Shown: positions 51,230-60,356, numbered from the stretch's first letter. The stretch is 64,000 nucleotides of DNA from Streptantibioticus ferralitis (GCF_029223525.1 NZ_JARHTQ010000020.1:62001-126000), one strand, 5' to 3'. A program made the numbers and translations. Notes: generated from the sequence alone by a model not told the origin.

Positions 51230-52634
51230 GTTCGGTACGCGGCAGGGTGAGCGTCACCCGCAGTCCGTGCGGCTGGTTGGGCGCATAGGTGATCGATCCG
51301 CCGCCCTGGGTGAGCAGTACCCGGGCGATGGACAGGCCCAGTCCGGATCCGTCCACGTTCTGGTGACGGGAGCTGCGCCAGAACCGGTCGCCGATCCTGG
51401 TGAGTTCGTCCTCGGCGAGTCCGGGGCCGCCGTCGGCAACCGCCACCTTGACGGTGTCGGGCCCGGTGGTCACGGTGACGACCACGCCCTGGCCGCCCGG
51501 GGTGAACTTCACCGCGTTGTCCACGACCGCGTCCAGGGCGCTGGACAGCGCGATCGGGTCGGCCCAGCCGGTCGCCGCCGCGGCGCCCTCGTGGACCAGC
51601 TTCACCCCGGCCTGGTCGGCGGCGGGCCGCCAGGCGGCGACGCGTTCCACGGCGATCGCCGCGACATCGGTCAACTGCAGGCTGGCGGCGGCGTGTTCGG
51701 CCGTGGCCAGGCCCAGCAGGTCGTCCAGTACGGTCGCCAGCCGCTTGCCCTCCTCCCGTACCGAGGCGATCTCCTCGTGCCCCTCGGGGAGTTCGAGGCC
51801 GAGCAGCTCGATGCGCAGCAGCAGCGCGGACAGCGGATTGCGCAGTTGGTGAGAGGCGTCCGCGACGAACGCGCGCTGCTGTTCGAGCACTGCCTCGACG
51901 TTGTCGGCCATCTCGTTGAACGACCGTGCCAGGCGCCGCAGTTCCGGTGGCCCGCCGGCCGCCGCGACCCGTGAGGCGAGCCGTCCGGTGGCGATGTCAT
52001 GGGTGGCCCGGTCCAGCACCTTGACCGGTCGCAGTACCCAGGCGGTGAGGCGGATGGCGGCTAAAACCGCCACCACCGTCGCGGCGAGCTCACCCCCGCC
52101 GATCAGCAGCCAGCCGTGCAGCACCCGGGAGCGCATCGCGCCGGTGGGCGAGTCGGTCAGGACCACGGCGACCACATCGCCGTCCCGCACGATGGGCGAG
52201 GCGACGGTGACCCTGCTGTGCTGCCACGGCCAGACCTGTGCGGGGTTGTGGCTACGGCGGCCGGCCAGCGCCTCCTGGAACGACGGGTCCTCGATGACCT
52301 GGCGACGGGTGCGCCAGCCCGTGGGGGCGACGGCCATCACCGATCCGTCGCGGAAGAAGACGCCGACCCGTATCCCGTACAGGTCCTCGTAGCGGCTGAG
52401 TTCGGCGCGCAGGGTGCTCTCCCGCTCGCCCGCGTTGACGACGACGGTGCCGTCCGGCTCGCTGCTCGCGGTGACGTACTGCGCGATGGCGCCGAACCGC
52501 GCGGTGTCGTCGATCCGGTCCACGATGAGCTTCTGCTGCTCCGCGGCGGCCAGGCTCCCGGCCAGCGGGAAGCCGAGCGCCAGCAGTACGGCCGCCATCA
52601 GGACCAGCAGCAGCGGAAGAAGACGGGTGCGCAC
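51219..52634 (-). CDS. Two-component sensor histidine kinase
   Basis: 471 residues. Transmembrane segments at ~8-30 and ~174-198 enclose an extracytoplasmic sensor of about 140 residues. A HAMP domain follows (LRPVKVLDRATHDIATGRLASRV). H-box: FVADASHQLRNPLSALLLRIELL with phospho-acceptor His262. ATPase: DNAVKFTPGGQGVVV, VADGGPGLAEDEL, GSGLGLSIARVLLTQGGG. It works with the response regulator 12 bp upstream. The ligand is unknown; the neighbouring TAXI protein may present it. Confidence 0.93.
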   Translation of the reverse strand: MRTRLLPLLLVLMAAVLLALGFPLAGSLAAAEQQKLIVDRIDDTARFGAIAQYVTASSEPDGTVVVNAGERESTLRAELSRYEDLYGIRVGVFFRDGSVMAVAPTGWRTRRQVIEDPSFQEALAGRRSHNPAQVWPWQHSRVTVASPIVRDGDVVAVVLTDSPTGAMRSRVLHGWLLIGGGELAATVVAVLAAIRLTAWVLRPVKVLDRATHDIATGRLASRVAAAGGPPELRRLARSFNEMADNVEAVLEQQRAFVADASHQLRNPLSALLLRIELLGLELPEGHEEIASVREEGKRLATVLDDLLGLATAEHAAASLQLTDVAAIAVERVAAWRPAADQAGVKLVHEGAAAATGWADPIALSSALDAVVDNAVKFTPGGQGVVVTVTTGPDTVKVAVADGGPGLAEDELTRIGDRFWRSSRHQNVDGSGLGLSIARVLLTQGGGSITYAPNQPHGLRVTLTLPRTEPTA

Positions 52635-52646
52635 GGGGTACCGCGC

Positions 52647-53351
52647 CTATCGCGCGGCCGGGACGACGAGCCGGTAGCCGACCCCGCGGACCGTCTCGAT
52701 CAGCGCGGGCAGCCCCAACTTGGAGCGCAGCGAGGCGACATGGACCTCCAGGGTGCGCCCGGTGCCCTCCCAGTTGGTGCGCCACACCTCGCTGATGATC
52801 TGCTCCCTGCGGAAGACCACTCCGGGCCGCTGGGCGAGCAGCGCCAGCAGATCGAACTCCTTGCGGGTCAGCTGCACCACCTCGCCGTCCACCTCGACCT
52901 GCCGGGTGGGCAGCTCTATGGCGATCGGGCCGAGCCGTACCGCGGGGTGCGGGCCGTCGGTCCGCTCCGACGGGTCGCGCTGCTCCGGCGGGCGGCGGCT
53001 GACGGCGTGGATCCGGGCCAGCAGTTCGCCGGTGTCGTACGGCTTGACGACGTAGTCGTCGGCGCCGAGGTTCAGCCCGTGGATCCTGGACCGTACGTCC
53101 GCCCGGGCGGTCACCATGATCACGCGGGTGTCGGTGCTGCGCTTGATGCGGCCGCACACCTCGAAGCCGTCCTGGTCCGGCAGCCCCAGGTCGAGCAGCA
53201 CCACCGCGAACGGCGCTCCGCCGTCCGGCAGCAGTGCGCGCAGCGCCTCCTCACCGCTGCGGGCGTGGGTGACGTCGAAGCCGTGTCTGGCGAGCACCGC
53301 GGACAGCGCGGCGGCGACCCTGTCGTCGTCCTCGACCAGCAACAGCCGCAT
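52647..53351 (-). CDS. OmpR-type response regulator
   Basis: 234 residues from ATG 53351 after ggggggagagcc. Receiver domain with Asp54 as phosphorylation site (VVLLDLGLPDQDG), acidic pocket LVEDDD at 5-10 and Lys103 in YVVKPYD. The winged-helix DNA-binding domain spans residues ~135-230: VQLTRKEFDLLALLAQRPGVVFRREQIISEVW and TLEVHVASLRSKLG. First gene of the pair with the kinase. It could control the convergent TAXI gene, but no direct operator is visible. Confidence 0.94.
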   Translation of the reverse strand: MRLLLVEDDDRVAAALSAVLARHGFDVTHARSGEEALRALLPDGGAPFAVVLLDLGLPDQDGFEVCGRIKRSTDTRVIMVTARADVRSRIHGLNLGADDYVVKPYDTGELLARIHAVSRRPPEQRDPSERTDGPHPAVRLGPIAIELPTRQVEVDGEVVQLTRKEFDLLALLAQRPGVVFRREQIISEVWRTNWEGTGRTLEVHVASLRSKLGLPALIETVRGVGYRLVVPAAR

Positions 53352-53662
53352 CGGCTCTCCCCCCAGTCCTGCCATCCGTACGTGACGTGCCCGCCCCCGT
53401 AGGGTGCGGCCTTTGCCGCAGCATCGAATACACCCCGAGACGGGGGTACCCCGTCAAGGGGGCCTCAAGGCGCGGGGCACACTGTTACCCACCCGGTACG
53501 CACCGTACGCGCACTACGCGACACCAGCGTGCACACAACGTGATGCGCCGATGGCACACGGTTGTCAGATCGTAATGCTCAAGTTCCGCTCAGATGTACT
53601 GACGTGGACGGGACGGGATCATTAGGGTCCCCCCAACCCGACGAGGATGGAGCGACCGCCCG
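53352..53662. other. Divergent intergenic region (response regulator / gluA)
   Basis: 311 bp without a gene. A hairpin GACGGGG (53439-53445) / CCCCGTC (53449-53455) lies in the left half. The right half (53560-53640) is comparatively AT-rich and must hold the glu operon promoter; I cannot pick a -10/-35 pair confidently. Confidence 0.5.
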
Positions 53663-54460
53663 ATGAGCGACTCCCCGGTGTCACCGGCGCCCGCGCGATC
53701 CGAGCGCACCGTGCCGCCTTCGGGCGACCCGCTGGTCGTACTGGACCGCGTCAACAAGCACTTCGGCGCACTGCATGTGCTCCAGGACATTGATCTTACC
53801 GTGGCGCGTGGCGAGGTCGTCGTGGTGATCGGACCTTCCGGTTCCGGCAAGTCCACCCTGTGCCGCACGATCAACCGCCTGGAGACCATCGACTCCGGTT
53901 CCATCACCATCGACGGCAGGCCGTTGCCCGCCGAGGGGCGCGAACTGGCCCGGCTGCGCGCCGATGTGGGCATGGTCTTCCAGTCGTTCAACCTCTTCGC
54001 GCACAAGACGGTGCTGGAGAACGTCACGCTCGGCCAGACGAAGGTCCGCAAGATCACCAGGGAGAAGGCCGAGCAGACCGCGCGGACCCTGCTGGACCGG
54101 GTCGGGGTCGGCGGCCAGGCGGACAAGTACCCGGCGCAGCTCTCCGGCGGTCAGCAGCAACGCGTGGCGATCGCCCGCGCGTTGGCCATGGACCCCAAGC
54201 TGATGCTGTTCGACGAGCCGACCTCGGCGCTGGACCCGGAGATGATCAACGAGGTGCTGGAGGTCATGCGGCAACTCGCCCGGGACGGCATGACCATGGT
54301 CGTGGTCACGCATGAGATGGGCTTCGCGCGCTCCGCGGCCAACCGGGTCGTCTTCATGGCGGACGGCCGCATAGTCGAGGAAGCCGCGCCCGACCAGTTC
54401 TTCAGCAATCCGCGCAGCGACCGAGCCAAGGACTTCCTGTCGAAAATACTGCACCACTGA
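53663..54460 (+). CDS. gluA: Glutamate ABC transporter, ATP-binding protein
   Basis: 265 residues. Polar amino-acid uptake ATPase: Walker [20 protein letters not shown]-loop [19 protein letters not shown], signature [15 protein letters not shown], Walker [17 protein letters not shown]-loop [12 protein letters not shown]. An N-terminal extension of ~25 residues precedes the domain. It energises uptake through GluC and GluD, with GluB as binding protein; gene order gluABCD is as in other actinobacteria. Confidence 0.95.
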   Translation: MSDSPVSPAPARSERTVPPSGDPLVVLDRVNKHFGALHVLQDIDLTVARGEVVVVIGPSGSGKSTLCRTINRLETIDSGSITIDGRPLPAEGRELARLRADVGMVFQSFNLFAHKTVLENVTLGQTKVRKITREKAEQTARTLLDRVGVGGQADKYPAQLSGGQQQRVAIARALAMDPKLMLFDEPTSALDPEMINEVLEVMRQLARDGMTMVVVTHEMGFARSAANRVVFMADGRIVEEAAPDQFFSNPRSDRAKDFLSKILHH

Positions 54461-54576
54461 AACGATCCCGCAGCACGCGACAAGCCCACAGCGCACCCCG
54501 ATCCCCCCTGCACCACCGAGCTGTTCACCGATTCGTTCGCTGACACATCCGCTCCAGACGCAAGGGACATGTCCTG

Positions 54577-55500
54577 ATGAAGTTCCGCGCAGCCGCCGCC
54601 GCGGCCACCGCAGTACTCGCACTGACCTCCGTAGCGACCGGCTGCTCCAGCAAGTCCGGTACGCCCGACGCGAATCCGGCGACCGGCGCGAACGGCAGTC
54701 CGGCGCCGAAGACGCCGCAGTACGCCGTCAAGTCCGGGGTGACCCTTGACTCGGCGACCCTCAAGCGGGCCCAGTCGCGCGGGAAGCTCATCGTGGGCGC
54801 CAAGGCCGACCAGCCCTTCCTCGGCTTCGAGGACCCGAGCGCCGGTACCCGTACCGGCTTCGACATCGAGATCGCCAAGATGCTCGGCGCGGACCTCGGA
54901 TTCCCGGCGGACAAGATCGAGTTCAAGACCGTCGACTCCGCCAACCGGGAAACCGCCGTCTCCAAGGGCGAGGTGGACTTCTACGTCGGCACCTACACCA
55001 TCAACGACCAGCGCAAGAAGCAGATCAGCTTCGCCGGCCCCTACTACCTGGCCGGTCAGGACCTGCTGGTGGCCAAGGACAATTCCAGCATCACCGGCCC
55101 CGACAGCCTCAAGAGCAAGAAGGTCTGCTCGATCACCGGTTCCACGCCGCTGAACCGGATCAGCGACAAGAAGTACGGCGCGAGCGTGGTGGCGCTCGGC
55201 AAGTACTCGGACTGCGTCAAGCAGTTGGAGGACGGCCAGGTCGACGCGGTCACCACCGATGACGCGATCCTCAAGGGCTACGCGGCGCAGATGCCGGAGC
55301 GGCTCAAGGTGGTCGGCAAGCCGTTCTCACAGGAGCCGTACGGCGTCGGCCTCGCCAAGGACGACAAGGCGCTGCGCGGCGCGCTCGACGACGCGCTGAA
55401 GAACCACGAGGACAACGGCGACTGGAAGAAGGCGTACGACGCCACGCTGGGGCTGTCCGGCACCCCCGCCCAGACCCCTCCTCCCATCGAACGCTACTAG
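54577..55500 (+). CDS. gluB: Glutamate-binding lipoprotein
   Basis: 307 residues; ATG at 54577. Lipobox VATGC places the lipidated Cys at residue 24. The type-3 solute-binding domain covers the rest: RGKLIVGAKADQPFLGFEDPSAGTRTGFDIEIAKMLG, NRETAVSKGEVDFYVGTYTI, SKKVCSITGSTPLNRI and VDAVTTDDAILKGYA. It delivers glutamate (or aspartate) to GluCD. Second gene of the operon, 116 bp after gluA. Confidence 0.93.
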   Translation: MKFRAAAAAATAVLALTSVATGCSSKSGTPDANPATGANGSPAPKTPQYAVKSGVTLDSATLKRAQSRGKLIVGAKADQPFLGFEDPSAGTRTGFDIEIAKMLGADLGFPADKIEFKTVDSANRETAVSKGEVDFYVGTYTINDQRKKQISFAGPYYLAGQDLLVAKDNSSITGPDSLKSKKVCSITGSTPLNRISDKKYGASVVALGKYSDCVKQLEDGQVDAVTTDDAILKGYAAQMPERLKVVGKPFSQEPYGVGLAKDDKALRGALDDALKNHEDNGDWKKAYDATLGLSGTPAQTPPPIERY

Positions 55501-55567
55501 CGGCTTCCTTCCGCCATGACACCCGGTGGTCAAGATCCGCCGGACCGGCCCTGAGCGAGGTCAATCG

Positions 55568-56215
55568 GTGAACGTACTGCTCGACAACTTCGCGCTGTTC
55601 CGCCACGGATTCATAGGCACCGTGGTGCTCACCGCGGTCAGCGCGGTGCTCTCGCTGGTCCTGGGGACGCTGGTCGCGGCCTGCCGGGTCTCTCCGGTGC
55701 CCCCGCTGCGGATCTTCGGGACGGTGTGGGTGACGCTGCTGCGCAACACTCCGCTGACCCTGCTCTTCATGATCGCCGTGTTCGTCGCACCGCAGATCCT
55801 CTTTCCGGGTATCAGCTACTTCACCCTCGCGGTGAGCGCACTGGGCTGCTACACCTCGGCCTTCGTCTGCGAGGCGTTGCGCTCGGGGGTCAATTCCGTG
55901 CCGCTGGGGCAGGCCGAGGCGGCCCGCAGCCTGGGCATGACGTTCTCGCAGACGCTGCGGCTGATAGTGCTGCCGCAGGCCACCCGTACCGTCATTCCAC
56001 CGATCGGCAGCCTGATGATCGCGCTGACCAAGAACTCCGCGATCGCGGGCTCGTTCAACGTCGCCGAGTTGTTCGCACAGCAGAAGCGGCTGAGCGAGAT
56101 CGGCTACAATATCCTGGAGATCTTCGTCTGGATCGCGCTCGCGTACCTGGTCATCACCTTCGCGATCAGCGCGCTGTTCCGACTGCTGGAGCACCGGCTG
56201 GCGGTGGCCCGATGA
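55568..56215 (+). CDS. gluC: Glutamate ABC transporter permease
   Basis: 215 residues from GTG 55568. Five-segment HisM-type permease: FRHGFIGTVVLTAVSAVLSLVLGTLVAACR, TLLRNTPLTLLFMIAVFVAP, and the cytoplasmic EAA loop EALRSGVNSVPLGQAEAARSLGMTFSQTLRLIVLP that docks the ATPase. Its TGA overlaps the gluD ATG as ATGA, so both are translated together. Confidence 0.93.
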   Translation: MNVLLDNFALFRHGFIGTVVLTAVSAVLSLVLGTLVAACRVSPVPPLRIFGTVWVTLLRNTPLTLLFMIAVFVAPQILFPGISYFTLAVSALGCYTSAFVCEALRSGVNSVPLGQAEAARSLGMTFSQTLRLIVLPQATRTVIPPIGSLMIALTKNSAIAGSFNVAELFAQQKRLSEIGYNILEIFVWIALAYLVITFAISALFRLLEHRLAVAR

Positions 56216-57063
56216 GCGCCGGCGTCCTGTTCGACGCGCCCGGTCCCAAGGCGCGGCGGCGCAACCGGATCTACGCCGTGGCCGGTACCGCCGCGATCCT
56301 CGCGCTCATCGCCTTCGTGGTGCTGCGGCTGCAGGGCAAGGGGCAGTTCGCGGGATACATGTGGGACCTGTTCCAGTACGCCGGGATACAACAGCGCATC
56401 GAGGACGGGCTGGTGGCGACGCTGAAGGCGTTCGCCCTGGCCGCGGTCGGCTCGTTGGTGCTCGGCGCGCTGCTCGCGGCGGGGCGGCTGTCCGACCACC
56501 GGGCGGTGCGCTGGGTGGCGACCGCGGTCGTGGAGTTCTTCCGGGCGCTGCCGCTGCTCATCTTGATCTTCGTGCTGTACGCGAGCGTCTTCGCGCCGTT
56601 CTGGGCCCTGGTGCTGGGCCTGACCCTCTACAACGGGTGCGTACAGGCCGAGGTGTTCCGCGCCGGGGTCAACGCGGTGCCCAGGGGGCAGACGGAGGCC
56701 GCGTACGCCCTCGGTATGCGCAAGTCGCAGGTGATGGCGACGGTGCTGATCCCGCAGGCGGTCCGCTCGATGCTGCCGACCATCATCAGCCAGCTGGTGG
56801 TCACGCTGAAGGACACCTCACTCGGCTTCATCATCACCTACGAGGAACTCCTCTACGCGGGGCGGCTGGTGGCCTCCAACACCGTGACGCGCGGGGGCTA
56901 TCCGTACGTTCCGGTGGTCATCGTCATCGGCACCGTCTACATCGCGATGTGCCTGGCGCTGTCCGCGCTCGCCCAGTGGATCGAACGGCGCGGTCGGCGC
57001 AGCCGCAAGGGCGTCGTCCCGGTGCCCGCCGAGGCCGATGCCGTGGTGGCGCAAGCGGAGTGA
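56212..57063 (+). CDS. gluD: Glutamate ABC transporter permease
   Basis: 283 residues from ATG 56212. Membrane permease with an N-terminal segment YAVAGTAAILALIAFVVLRL and the HisM domain GLVATLKAFALAAVGSLVLGALLAAGR, FFRALPLLILIFVLYASVF. The EAA loop is VFRAGVNAVPRGQTEAAYALGMRKSQVMATVLIPQ. A basic then acidic cytoplasmic tail ends the protein. Last gene of gluABCD. Confidence 0.93.
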   Translation: MSAGVLFDAPGPKARRRNRIYAVAGTAAILALIAFVVLRLQGKGQFAGYMWDLFQYAGIQQRIEDGLVATLKAFALAAVGSLVLGALLAAGRLSDHRAVRWVATAVVEFFRALPLLILIFVLYASVFAPFWALVLGLTLYNGCVQAEVFRAGVNAVPRGQTEAAYALGMRKSQVMATVLIPQAVRSMLPTIISQLVVTLKDTSLGFIITYEELLYAGRLVASNTVTRGGYPYVPVVIVIGTVYIAMCLALSALAQWIERRGRRSRKGVVPVPAEADAVVAQAE

Positions 57064-57260
57064 CGGTGCGGCGGCCGACACACCGCCAGCAGGGGTCGGG
57101 GGGCCCGCCGAGCACGGGGCGCGGATAAGTCGGACGGCGGCACGTGGCGGCGCACGGGCCGCCGTCGCTTGACGCACGTACCGGCAGTGGGTTGCATACA
57201 CAATGTGATCGAACGCCGGGCCAAGACCGCCATCCCACTCGCACGCCAAGGATCCACGCC

Positions 57261-59000
57261 ATGGATCCGGTGATCGTCGCGGGTGCGGGAACGACCGGCC
57301 TCGCCCTCTGCCTCTGTCTCGCCCGGCACGGTGTCCCCGTCATCCTTCTCGACGACGGTTCGTCCTGGCACGAGCAGCAACCGGAACGCAGTGTCGTGCT
57401 GCGCCCGCAGACCGCCGAGTTGCTGTCCCGACTCGGCTACACGGCGGTGCACGCCGACGCGGCGCGCTGGACGGCCTGGCGCACCCTGAGCCGCCGTCAG
57501 GAGGTGCAGTACGTCGAGTTCGACGCCGAGCCCGGCGAGGACGGCGAGGCGTCCCCCCTGCACCTGCCGCAGGACCGGCTGCGGCACGGCGTGCGCTCGG
57601 CACTCGTCGGACATGAACTGATCAAGGTCGCGCCCGGCGCCCGTCTGTACGCCCTCGAACAGGACGAGCACGGCGTCAGCGTGCACACCCGTGGTGCCGC
57701 CGGGGACTCGGGGCCCCCGGAGACCTGGTGGCGCGGCAGCTACGTCGTGGGCTGCGACGGACCGCGCTCCACGCTGCGCAAGCTGCTGGAGGTGCGCTTC
57801 CCCGGGCGCACCGCCGTGGAGCGGTACGCGGTCGCGGCGCTCCGGGTCGAGCTGCCGGAGCCCGGTACCGCGCTGCTGCACCGCGATCCGGCGGGCGGCC
57901 GGGGCTCGCAGGTGATGGCGCGTCCGCTGCCGGACGGCGTCTGGCGGGTGGACTGGTCACTTCCGCCGGGCGGTCAGCCGATGACCGCGGACGCCCAGGT
58001 CTCGCTGATCCGGGAGACCTTGGCCGGATGGTGCGACGGCACCGTGCCGTCGTACGACCTGCTGGGGTCCGCCGAGTACCCGGTCCACCAGCGGCTGGCA
58101 CGGCGGTGGCGGACCGGGCGCGCATTCCTCGCGGGCGACGCCGCCCATCTGCTGGGCGCGTTGGGCACACAGGGACTCGAAGAGGGACTACGGGACGCGG
58201 AGAACCTCGCCTGGAAGCTGGCCATCGCCTGGCACCAAGGCGCCTCCGACACCCTGCTGGACAGCTACCAGGCCGAGCGGCGGGCCGCGGTGGGCGCCCG
58301 GCTGCGCGCCGCCGACCAGGCGCTGCCGCTGCTGCGCGCCTCCGGGGCCTGGCACGCGCTGCGCCGCTCGCTGCTCTCCGGTCCGATGAGCCGCCACACC
58401 GAGCTGCTGACGGACGGCCACCTCGGGCGCGGGCTGCTCGGTGCACCGCCGGTCTACCAGCGGTCGCCGCTGGCGCCGACCGCCCCTCGTGGCGGCGGCC
58501 GCGCCGCCACGGCGCCGCTGCCCACCGCCGCCGTCGGGGCGCCGGGCGGGGCGGTGGACGACGTACCGGTGGTGGCGCTGGACGGTACCCGCGGTCGGCT
58601 GCGGGAGCGGCTCGGCCGCGATCTGCTGGCGGTGCTGGTGGCGCCGGGAACCGGGGTCTGGGAGAGCAGGCACTGGCTGACCGCCGGGCTGATGCCCCAA
58701 CTCTCCGCGGCGGTCGCGGCGTTGCCGACCCGCACCGAGCTCCTCGTCGCCGAGAGCTATCCGGGCGCGACCGCGCACACCGTGCTGCTGATCCGTCCGG
58801 ACGGTCATCTGGTGGGCGCGATGAACGGCTGCCGTCCCACCGATCTGTACGCGTACGCCGATGTGGCCAGGGGTGGCCCGCCCCGGCAGCGGCTCAGCGG
58901 CGGTATGGCCGAGGAGCAGGCCGGGGCCCCGGCGGACCCGGTCGACCGTACGGACGCCGAGGTGAGCGAGGGCGCGGCTACCGCACGACTTCGCTCGTGA
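57261..59000 (+). CDS. FAD-dependent aromatic monooxygenase
   Basis: 579 residues from ATG 57261. Group A flavoprotein hydroxylase: FAD motif VAGAGTTGLALCLCLARHG (GxGxxG at 8-13), second motif VVGCDGPRSTLRKLL (~163-176) and third motif FLAGDAAHLLGALGTQGLEEGLRDAENLAWKL (~289-320). The last ~140 residues form a thioredoxin-like C-terminal domain seen in rifampicin monooxygenase and polyketide hydroxylases, with a Pro/Ala/Gly-rich linker before it. It probably hydroxylates an aromatic or polyketide substrate. It stands alone, so no pathway can be inferred. Confidence 0.88.
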   Translation: MDPVIVAGAGTTGLALCLCLARHGVPVILLDDGSSWHEQQPERSVVLRPQTAELLSRLGYTAVHADAARWTAWRTLSRRQEVQYVEFDAEPGEDGEASPLHLPQDRLRHGVRSALVGHELIKVAPGARLYALEQDEHGVSVHTRGAAGDSGPPETWWRGSYVVGCDGPRSTLRKLLEVRFPGRTAVERYAVAALRVELPEPGTALLHRDPAGGRGSQVMARPLPDGVWRVDWSLPPGGQPMTADAQVSLIRETLAGWCDGTVPSYDLLGSAEYPVHQRLARRWRTGRAFLAGDAAHLLGALGTQGLEEGLRDAENLAWKLAIAWHQGASDTLLDSYQAERRAAVGARLRAADQALPLLRASGAWHALRRSLLSGPMSRHTELLTDGHLGRGLLGAPPVYQRSPLAPTAPRGGGRAATAPLPTAAVGAPGGAVDDVPVVALDGTRGRLRERLGRDLLAVLVAPGTGVWESRHWLTAGLMPQLSAAVAALPTRTELLVAESYPGATAHTVLLIRPDGHLVGAMNGCRPTDLYAYADVARGGPPRQRLSGGMAEEQAGAPADPVDRTDAEVSEGAATARLRS

Positions 59001-59147
59001 CGAGGGCTTCATTGGTGTTCGTTCACCTCCGGGCGCGGAGCGCGCCGCGGCCGGAGGCCACTATTGTCACCGCGGCTCGCCCACTTTGGACAAAGACGGC
59101 GGATCGTACCTTGACCGCCTCTCGCAGCGCGTGGTTGACTCCGTAGC

Positions 59148-59234
59148 GTGATTGACACCGAGCTGCGTCTTGTGCGGCGGGTCCATCTGGACCTGGTCCG
59201 CTACGCGGGCTGCGTGTGTCGGCCGTCCCGTTGA
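59148..59234 (+). CDS. Cys-containing putative leader peptide
   Basis: A 28-codon ORF, GTG at 59148 to TGA at 59234: basic and ending RYAGCVCRPSR. It resembles the short leader peptides found ahead of sulfur-metabolism genes in Streptomyces (typical motif RRxHVDLxRVASxxC). Here RRVHLDLVRYAGCVC matches well, with two Cys codons near the end. The cysteine dioxygenase gene starts 24 bp later. This arrangement suggests that ribosome stalling at the Cys codons reports cysteine supply to the downstream operon. Confidence 0.7.
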   Translation: MIDTELRLVRRVHLDLVRYAGCVCRPSR

Positions 59235-59250
59235 TCCGGATTCCCTCTCC

Positions 59251-59268
59251 GCGCGGCGGTGGCCGCGC
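59251..59268 (+). promoter_or_regulatory. Hairpin over the predicted start of the dioxygenase gene
   Basis: Perfect 7-bp stem GCGCGGC (59251-59257) / GCCGCGC (59262-59268) with a four-base loop. The predicted GTG start codon (59259-59261) lies in the loop. No normal ribosome binding site precedes this start. It follows the leader peptide stop by 16 bp, so ribosome position on the leader could decide whether it forms. Confidence 0.5.
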
Positions 59269-59888
59269 TGCCTCGCGATCACCTGGGACGGTTCCCCTTG
59301 TCGTTCAACGATGTGTCGTTCCCCGATGTCTCGTTCGCCGATGTCTCGTTCGCCGATGCCTCGTTCGCCGATGGCTCGGCGCCCCCTGCCGCTTCGGTCG
59401 CTCCCACCGAGGCCGAGTTGCTTGACTTCGCCCGCCGCGCCGCCTCGGACCCTGAGTTCCTGGCCCGTTTGCCGCTCGATCCGGTGGGACGCACCTGGGT
59501 GCGTCTGGAGGGGCCGGGTGGCAGTGAGGCGTGGCTGATCGGCTGGCCGCCTGGTGCCGAGACCGGCTGGCACGATCACGGCGGTTCACGGGGCGCGTTC
59601 GCCACCGCCGCGGGCGAGTTGGCCGAGGAGTCGGTCTCCGTTCCGCTGCCGACCGCCGGCTGGCAGTCGCTGGAACTCACCGATGATGTGGACCGCACCC
59701 GCCGGCTTCCGGTCGGCCGGGGCCGTGCCTTCGGCCCGTACCACGTCCACCAGGTGGTGAACGCCTCCGAGGAGGAGCACGCTGTCTCGGTGCATGTGTA
59801 CTATCCGCCGCTGCCGATGATCCGCCGCTACAGCAGGCACGGCCGGGTGTTGCGGCTCGCGCTCGTCGAACGGCCGCAGGAGTGGTGA
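59259..59888 (+). CDS. Cysteine dioxygenase family protein
   Basis: 209 residues from GTG 59259; TTG near 59298 is a possible alternative, because no clear ribosome binding site exists. Cupin iron enzyme that oxidises cysteine to cysteine sulfinate. The iron ligands are in TGWHDHGGSRGAF (two His) and GPYHVHQVVN (third His). Unusual: residues 15-40 contain five tandem five-residue units FxDxS (FNDVS, FPDVS, FADVS, FADAS, FADGS) encoded by a 15-bp DNA repeat, outside the cupin domain. The rhodanese gene overlaps its stop, so the two form an operon for sulfur handling. Confidence 0.85.
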   Translation: MAALPRDHLGRFPLSFNDVSFPDVSFADVSFADASFADGSAPPAASVAPTEAELLDFARRAASDPEFLARLPLDPVGRTWVRLEGPGGSEAWLIGWPPGAETGWHDHGGSRGAFATAAGELAEESVSVPLPTAGWQSLELTDDVDRTRRLPVGRGRAFGPYHVHQVVNASEEEHAVSVHVYYPPLPMIRRYSRHGRVLRLALVERPQEW

Positions 59889-60325
59889 CGGTGCCGGAAC
59901 CCCGTGGGGTGGACGCCTTGCTGGCCGCCGCCCGTTCCCGGCTGGCACGGCTGACGGTGCTTCAGGCCCGGGCGGCGGCTGACGCCGGTGCGGTGCTGGT
60001 GGACATCCGCTATGCCGCCCTCCGCGAGCGCGATGGCACTGTCCCGGGCGCCCTCATCGTCGAGCGCAACGAGTTGGAGTGGCGGCTCGACCCTGCTTGC
60101 GACCACCGGATCGCCGAAGCGACGGACCACGACCGCCGGGTCGTCGTGTTCTGCAACGAGGGGTACGCGTCGAGCTTCGCGGCGGTCTCGCTTCAGGCGC
60201 TCGGGCTGCACCAGGCCACCGATCTGATCGGCGGTTTCCAGGCCTGGCGCGCGGCGGGCCTGCCGGTGTCCCCCACCGCTGGGCAGGTCGCATCGCCGGT
60301 GAGCGTGGCAGACCGCACGTCATAG
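59885..60325 (+). CDS. Rhodanese-like sulfurtransferase
   Basis: About 146 residues from GTG 59885, whose GTGA overlaps the stop codon of the dioxygenase gene. Single rhodanese domain: VLVDIRYAALRERDGTVPGALIVERNELEWRLDP and the active-site loop VVVFCNEGYASSFAAVSLQALG with catalytic Cys in the CNEGYAS pattern, closing DLIGGFQAWRAAGLPV. It likely moves sulfane sulfur produced during cysteine breakdown. Translationally coupled to the dioxygenase. Confidence 0.88.
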   Translation: MTVPEPRGVDALLAAARSRLARLTVLQARAAADAGAVLVDIRYAALRERDGTVPGALIVERNELEWRLDPACDHRIAEATDHDRRVVVFCNEGYASSFAAVSLQALGLHQATDLIGGFQAWRAAGLPVSPTAGQVASPVSVADRTS

Positions 60326-60335
60326 CGCCCTTGGG

Positions 60336-60356
60336 CGCGCCCCCCGTACGGGCGCG
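60336..60356. terminator. Hairpin between rhodanese and recX genes
   Basis: Stem CGCGCCC (60336-60342) / GGGCGCG (60350-60356) in the 65-bp gap between convergent genes. Confidence 0.5.
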
